Assembly (NCBI GenBank): GCA_002412775.1
Contig: DHVT01000015.1
Location: 186,001 to 250,000, forward strand
DNA: 64,000 nt
Origin: Firmicutes bacterium UBA5201
Lineage (GTDB): Bacteria > Bacillota > Clostridia > Peptostreptococcales > Acidaminobacteraceae
Direction: 5' to 3'
This document shows, in pieces, positions 60,043 through 64,000 of this stretch. The translations under genes and the position numbers were made by a program. Numbering within the stretch: position 1 is the first letter of the stretch; every line of letters begins with the position of its first letter. Under the pieces are notes generated by a model. That model did not search any database, was not told where the DNA came from, and saw nothing but the letters and a program-made list of their open reading frames with translations.

Positions 60043-61314
60043 ATGAGCAACTACAACGCGGTACTACCAATAAACACAGATAATGCTCCAAAAGGTATAG
60101 GTCCATATTCACATGCGGTAGCTTTCTCACATTACAATAATCTATCGGCTCAATTGCCTATCGACCCAAAATCAGGCAAAATGGTTGCCGGCGGGATAAA
60201 AGAGCAGACGGAACAGTGTTTTAAGAACATCAAGGCAATTGTGGACAGCATCGACCATGTGATGAACGATGTCGTCAAGATCACTGTTTTTGTCAAAAAC
60301 ATCAAAGACATGGACGCTGTGGATGAAATTTACAAAACATACTTCACAGGCTATGTTCCGACACGCACAGTAGTTGCAGTCTCAGCTTTGCCTATGAATG
60401 CTTTGGTGCAAATTGAAGCGCTTCTATCAAATGGCGAAGGTACAATTCCAAACGCGCCACAAGCGGGCGACCTGATTAAACTTACCAATAACACTGCAAA
60501 TGCGCCAACTTGTCCTTTATCCACACAGACGGTATCTTTTTCACATTACAATAATCTTTCAGCTCAATTGCCGATTGATCCTAAATCAGGTAGATTGGTT
60601 GAAGGTGGAGTAAGAGCACAAGCCGCGCAATGCTTAAAGAATATCAAGGCTATTTTGGAAAGCATCGATGTTCCGTTCGATGACATCGTCAAAGTCAATG
60701 TCTTCCTCAAAAACCTATCGGACTCCGAAGCGGTCAATGAAGTCTATTCAACGTTTTTCCCAGATTCTGCAATCGCTAGAGCAGTGGCATACGTCCCTGC
60801 GGTTACAACAATTGCTGCATCGGCTTTACCAATGGATGCACTGGTTCAAATTGAAGCAGTGGTTTCACATGGTGATGGAACGCCTCCGCAAGCGGTTGAA
60901 GATAGACATGGTCTGATCATTGAAGCAAATAATACAGAAAATGCACCGAAAAGCGCTCTTTCAACTCAAACGGTTGCTTTTTCACATTATAATCACCTTT
61001 CCGCTCAATTGCCTTTAGATCCGAAAACTGGTGAGTTGGTAGTCGGTGGTGTAAAAGAGCAAGCTGGTCAGTGCCTTAAAAATATCAAGGCAATTGTAGA
61101 AAGTATCGACCATTCGATGGAAGATGTGGTAAAAGTGAACATATTCCTTAAGAACATTACTGATATTGAAGCTGTTGATGAAGTATACTTAACATTCTTC
61201 CCAAATGGTGTACCAGCCAGAAGAACCGTTGGCGTATCAGCATTACCTCATGATGCACTTGTACAAATCGATGTGGTTGTTTCAAATGAGGAAGGAACAC
61301 CACCAAGAGTATAA
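60043..61314 (+). CDS. Single-chain triple-RidA protein
   Basis: 423 residues built of three tandem RidA (YjgF/UK114) domains with a period of about 147 residues: near 10-140, 148-290 and 295-423. Each has the shared core (FSHYNNLSAQLPIDPKSG, QCLKNIKAIVESID), an Arg in the substrate-site strand (VPTRTVVAV, IARAVAYV, VPARRTVGV) and the ASALP-x-x-ALVQIE strand; the third domain has Asp for that Glu. RidA normally forms a homotrimer with active sites at subunit interfaces and deaminates reactive 2-aminoacrylate. Here one chain would make a pseudo-trimer. The second domain has an insertion (VPAVTTIAASALP). Start follows AAGGGAG. Confidence 0.92.
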   Translation: MSNYNAVLPINTDNAPKGIGPYSHAVAFSHYNNLSAQLPIDPKSGKMVAGGIKEQTEQCFKNIKAIVDSIDHVMNDVVKITVFVKNIKDMDAVDEIYKTYFTGYVPTRTVVAVSALPMNALVQIEALLSNGEGTIPNAPQAGDLIKLTNNTANAPTCPLSTQTVSFSHYNNLSAQLPIDPKSGRLVEGGVRAQAAQCLKNIKAILESIDVPFDDIVKVNVFLKNLSDSEAVNEVYSTFFPDSAIARAVAYVPAVTTIAASALPMDALVQIEAVVSHGDGTPPQAVEDRHGLIIEANNTENAPKSALSTQTVAFSHYNHLSAQLPLDPKTGELVVGGVKEQAGQCLKNIKAIVESIDHSMEDVVKVNIFLKNITDIEAVDEVYLTFFPNGVPARRTVGVSALPHDALVQIDVVVSNEEGTPPRV

Positions 61315-61348
61315 TGCAAGGCAAATAAGTGAATCTGTATGAAAATGA

Positions 61349-61381
61349 GCCTCCAGAAATCAAAATTCTGGAGGCTTTTTA
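61349..61381 (+). terminator. Terminator after triple-RidA gene
   Basis: GCCTCCAGAA and TTCTGGAGGC, then TTTTT. Confidence 0.9.
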
Positions 61382-61410
61382 TTGCATTTCGTAATGCAGC
61401 ATTTGAAATG

Positions 61411-61499
61411 TTAATGGCATATGTCACAAATAGCAATTGATATATGTCGAAAACAGGATATAATTAAATTGTTAATAACATATGTCAAATATAGCAAAT
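61411..61499 (+). promoter_or_regulatory. Promoter bracketed by two direct repeats
   Basis: TTGATA, 16 bp, TATAAT (61437-61464). It is flanked by TTAATGGCATATGTCACAAA and TTAATAACATATGTCAAATA, followed in both by TAGCAA. The two 26-base copies agree at about 22 positions. Such spacing is typical of operators for a dimeric repressor. It controls the MBL/oxidoreductase operon. Confidence 0.65.
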
Positions 61500-61512
61500 G
61501 AGGTGTCTTACC

Positions 61513-62352
61513 ATGCTATTAAAGTGTTTGGTGGAAAACAATGCAGTTTCAGACGATTTTAAAACGGAACATGGTTTAAGCTTATATATTGAAACAAAGA
61601 ATCATCGACTGCTTTTCGATACTGGTGCAAGTTCCCTTTTTACAGAAAACGCGATCAAGTTGAATGTCAATCTTGGTGATGTTGATACACTTGTCCTTTC
61701 CCACGGGCACTACGACCATGGGGGTGGCATTAAAGCATTTTTAAATCTGAACGACAAAGCGGATATTTATCTTCGCAAAGGGGCAATGGACAAACATTAT
61801 TCAGAACAAACAGATGGCAGTTTCAAACGGATTGGCCTTGATGAGTCATTGAGTGATAATAAAAGATTCATTTACTCGGATGATCGGGTTCAAATCGATG
61901 ATGAATTGTCCCTGTTCTCAAATGTACAAGGGAATCTGTTTTTGCCTTCCGGGAATGAAAGTCTTTTTGCACTGGATCAAGATATGATGATCAGAGATGA
62001 TTTTAATCATGAACAAAATTTAGTGATTCAAGAGGCCGGAAAAAGGATATTGATCGCCGGTTGTGCACATCGTGGGATCGTGAATATCATGAATCATATG
62101 AGAGCAATTGGTCTTGAAGAGCCCGACATTGTAATCGGAGGCTTTCATTTATATGCAAGATCGACTGACAGAACCGAACCGATAGACTTCGTTGAAGCAC
62201 TGGGCGCTGAACTGATGAAAACGAAATCCGTTTTTTATACTTGTCATTGCACAGGCATAAAGGCATACAATGAGCTCAAATCAATAATGGGAGATCGTAT
62301 CCATTATCTGGCTACAGGTCAGATTGTAGAAACTAATATAAAAGGAGATTAA
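61513..62352 (+). CDS. MBL-fold hydrolase (COG1237-like)
   Basis: 279 residues. HxHxDH motif in LVLSHGHYDHGGGIKAFLNL, bridging and later metal residues in LIAGCAHRGIVNIMNHM and FYTCHCTGIKAYNEL. Related to the COG1237 group (dihydropteridine/methanopterin-type phosphate hydrolases). ATG at 61513 follows GAGGTG. Coupled to the downstream FAD oxidoreductase one base after its stop, so they share a redox or cofactor task. Confidence 0.85.
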   Translation: MLLKCLVENNAVSDDFKTEHGLSLYIETKNHRLLFDTGASSLFTENAIKLNVNLGDVDTLVLSHGHYDHGGGIKAFLNLNDKADIYLRKGAMDKHYSEQTDGSFKRIGLDESLSDNKRFIYSDDRVQIDDELSLFSNVQGNLFLPSGNESLFALDQDMMIRDDFNHEQNLVIQEAGKRILIAGCAHRGIVNIMNHMRAIGLEEPDIVIGGFHLYARSTDRTEPIDFVEALGAELMKTKSVFYTCHCTGIKAYNELKSIMGDRIHYLATGQIVETNIKGD

Positions 62353-62353
62353 C

Positions 62354-63703
62354 ATGAGAAAAGTGGATATTCTAGTAATTGGAGGAAGTGCAGCTGGTCT
62401 TGTAGCTGCGATGACTGCCAAATCAAGTCATCCTGATCAAGATGTCATGATGATTAGAAAAGAAGACAAGGTAATGGTGCCATGTGGCATACCTTATATT
62501 TTCGGAGTGCTGGGCAATTCCGAAGATAATATTATGCCGGACGCGGGGCTCAATCAACTTGGAGTTGAAATTTTAGTCGACAGTGTAACCGAAGTGGACA
62601 AAGACAACAAACAATGCAAAACTGAAAAGGGTGAGACCATTCAATATAAAAAATTGATTTTCGCTACTGGATCTCAGCCAATAGTGCCAGGTTGGCTCAA
62701 AGGATCGGATCTTGAGAATGTTTTTACGATTCCAAAGAACAAGGAATATTTGGATGCATTCTTAGAGAAAGCAAAAGTTTTCAACAATATTGTCGTTGTA
62801 GGCGCAGGTTTTATTGGGGTTGAAACCTCAGATGAACTCAATAAAACGGGCAAGAACATCACACTTGTTGAGATTCAACCGCGTATTCTAGGACTTGCAT
62901 TTGATGAGGAGATTGCTTTTGACGCTGAGGAAAAATTGAAGTCACGAGGCGTCAATGTGGTAACAGGTGTTGGTCTTAAAGAAGTTCAAGGTGAGGGCAA
63001 AGTCAAATCGGTTGAACTTAGTGATGGAAAAATAATGGAAGCGGATGCTGTCATACTTTCAATGGGCTACCGACCTAATGTCGAACTCGCAAAAGCCACT
63101 GGACTTCAAATCAACGAAAAAGGCTTTATTGTGGTCGATGAATACATGAGAACCAGCGAGCCTGATATTTTCGCAGCTGGCGACTGTGCTTCAAAGAGGT
63201 GCTTCGCAACAGGTAAATTATCTACCACAATGCTTGCATCGACCGCATGTGCGGAGGCGAGAGTAGCTGGTTTAAACTTATATAGTCTATCCACTTTCAG
63301 ATCATTTAAGGGTACAATCGGCATTTATTCAACCAGTATAGGCGATTCTTCTTATGGCGTTGCTGGTTTAACTGAAGAGAATGCATCGAAAGAAGGATTC
63401 CATATCGTGACTGGTAGCTTTGCAGGAATAGATCGTCATCCAGGAAAACTCCCTGGTATGCATAAGCAAATTGTCAAACTTATTGTCTCAAAGGACAGTG
63501 GGAGAATCATTGGCGGTGAGGTGATCGGAGGAAGTAGTGTCGGTGAGTTGATCAACGTGATCGGCTTTGCAATTCAGGGTGGAATGACATTCATGGATTT
63601 GCTGGTGTCACAAATAGGCACCCAACCGGTTTTGACGGCTTCACCTGCAGCATATCCGTTGATTAAAGCAGCTGAAGTGGTTTTGAAAAAAATGAACAAT
63701 TAA
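62354..63703 (+). CDS. FAD-dependent CoA-disulfide-reductase/NADH-oxidase-like protein
   Basis: 449 residues. FAD loop (DILVIGGSAAGLVAAMTAKS), NAD(P)H loop (NIVVVGAGFIGVETSDELNK), second FAD motif (PDIFAAGDCAS) and a C-terminal dimerisation domain. The active-site region MVPCGIPYIFG keeps the redox Cys of CoA-disulfide reductase and NADH oxidases. It reduces CoA-disulfide, persulfide or oxygen with NAD(P)H. The MBL gene is immediately upstream. Oxygen or sulfur stress handling in an anaerobe is the likely role. Confidence 0.92.
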   Translation: MRKVDILVIGGSAAGLVAAMTAKSSHPDQDVMMIRKEDKVMVPCGIPYIFGVLGNSEDNIMPDAGLNQLGVEILVDSVTEVDKDNKQCKTEKGETIQYKKLIFATGSQPIVPGWLKGSDLENVFTIPKNKEYLDAFLEKAKVFNNIVVVGAGFIGVETSDELNKTGKNITLVEIQPRILGLAFDEEIAFDAEEKLKSRGVNVVTGVGLKEVQGEGKVKSVELSDGKIMEADAVILSMGYRPNVELAKATGLQINEKGFIVVDEYMRTSEPDIFAAGDCASKRCFATGKLSTTMLASTACAEARVAGLNLYSLSTFRSFKGTIGIYSTSIGDSSYGVAGLTEENASKEGFHIVTGSFAGIDRHPGKLPGMHKQIVKLIVSKDSGRIIGGEVIGGSSVGELINVIGFAIQGGMTFMDLLVSQIGTQPVLTASPAAYPLIKAAEVVLKKMNN

Positions 63704-63717
63704 TTTTGATAGAGAAA

Positions 63718-63756
63718 ACAGATGGAAATCTTAATGATTGTCCATCTGTTTTTTTT
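63718..63756 (+). terminator. Terminator after oxidoreductase gene
   Basis: ACAGATGGA and TCCATCTGT, then TTTTTTT. Confidence 0.85.
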
Positions 63757-63859
63757 CACAAGAATTGATAGAGCATTGTCACAAAGTTAATGTTGACCGA
63801 ATTGGCTAAATTAGCTAAAATATTGTTATGGAACTGGTTTTTGCAAAGGAGGTTTACAT

Positions 63860-64000
63860 ATGAAGGTAACTTCAACCGAAATAAAAAATGCTTTTGGAAA
63901 ATATCTGAGACTATGTTCTACTGAGCCGGTCTACATCACAAAAAATGGTGTTGTGATCGCAAAGCTGTTGAACCATACTGAAGAAGACGAAATCATTCAG
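63860..64000 (+). CDS. Phd/YefM-family antitoxin, partial (3' end beyond window)
   Basis: 47 codons to the window end: MKVTSTEIKNAFGKYLRLCS then PVYITKNGVVIAKLLN, the Phd/YefM DNA-binding half. AAAGGAGG lies seven bases upstream. A toxin gene probably follows outside the window. Confidence 0.8.
   Translation, partial: MKVTSTEIKNAFGKYLRLCSTEPVYITKNGVVIAKLLNHTEEDEIIQ

Overview
The window is a low-GC, T-box- and Shine-Dalgarno-rich chromosomal segment. Its composition, rubredoxin, flavodoxin/4Fe-4S (EFR1-type) protein, ECF-transporter S component, CoA-disulfide-reductase-like NADH oxidoreductase and T-box-controlled argS all point to an anaerobic member of the Clostridia (Bacillota). No rRNA or tRNA gene and no CRISPR array was found.

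Region by region. 1-4.2 kb (minus strand): a partial GLUG-repeat surface protein, a small receiver-like protein, and a NarL-type two-component system. 4.3-11.5 kb: T-box plus argS, a small XRE regulator with a membrane partner, a Phd/RelE-type toxin-antitoxin pair, an ECF S component overlapping a methyltransferase (minus strand), then an ADP-ribosylglycohydrolase paired with an APH-fold kinase. 11.6-17.8 kb: a complete type I restriction-modification operon hsdR-hsdM-hsdS. 17.8-46.6 kb: an accessory island, all genes on the plus strand, punctuated by at least nine same-orientation copies or fragments of a roughly 210-bp repeat that I call the GTACC element (core GGTACCACGTACC, then GGCGGTAAC units, ending in a GAATGC/GCATTC hairpin). 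Several genes are cut off exactly where a copy begins (an IS transposase, a macrodomain gene, a second DUF6361 gene). The island holds a six-gene, tightly coupled operon (DUF6361, PLD-like, helicase, PD-(D/E)XK-like nuclease, two-TM protein, beta-CASP-like MBL protein), two GIY-YIG proteins, two lipoproteins, a GH5 glycosidase, unknown ORFs, and a resistance-like group (GNAT, second seryl-tRNA synthetase, ZmaR-like GNAT, split AraC/GyrI regulator). 46.7-64 kb: mostly ordinary chromosomal genes (AlkD-like, EFR1, MATE, rubredoxin, ThuA-like, EAL, DUF1232-VTT fusion), with a notable single-chain triple-RidA protein, an MBL/CoA-disulfide-reductase-like operon behind a promoter bracketed by direct repeats, and the start of a second Phd antitoxin.

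The best candidates for an undescribed system are (i) the six-gene operon at 23102-31607, whose composition (helicase, PLD, nuclease, membrane protein, MBL nuclease) looks like a defence module, and (ii) the GTACC-element array itself, which has the layout of a gene-cassette array but has no recombinase inside the window. Functions are inferred from motifs read by eye; no database search was run.
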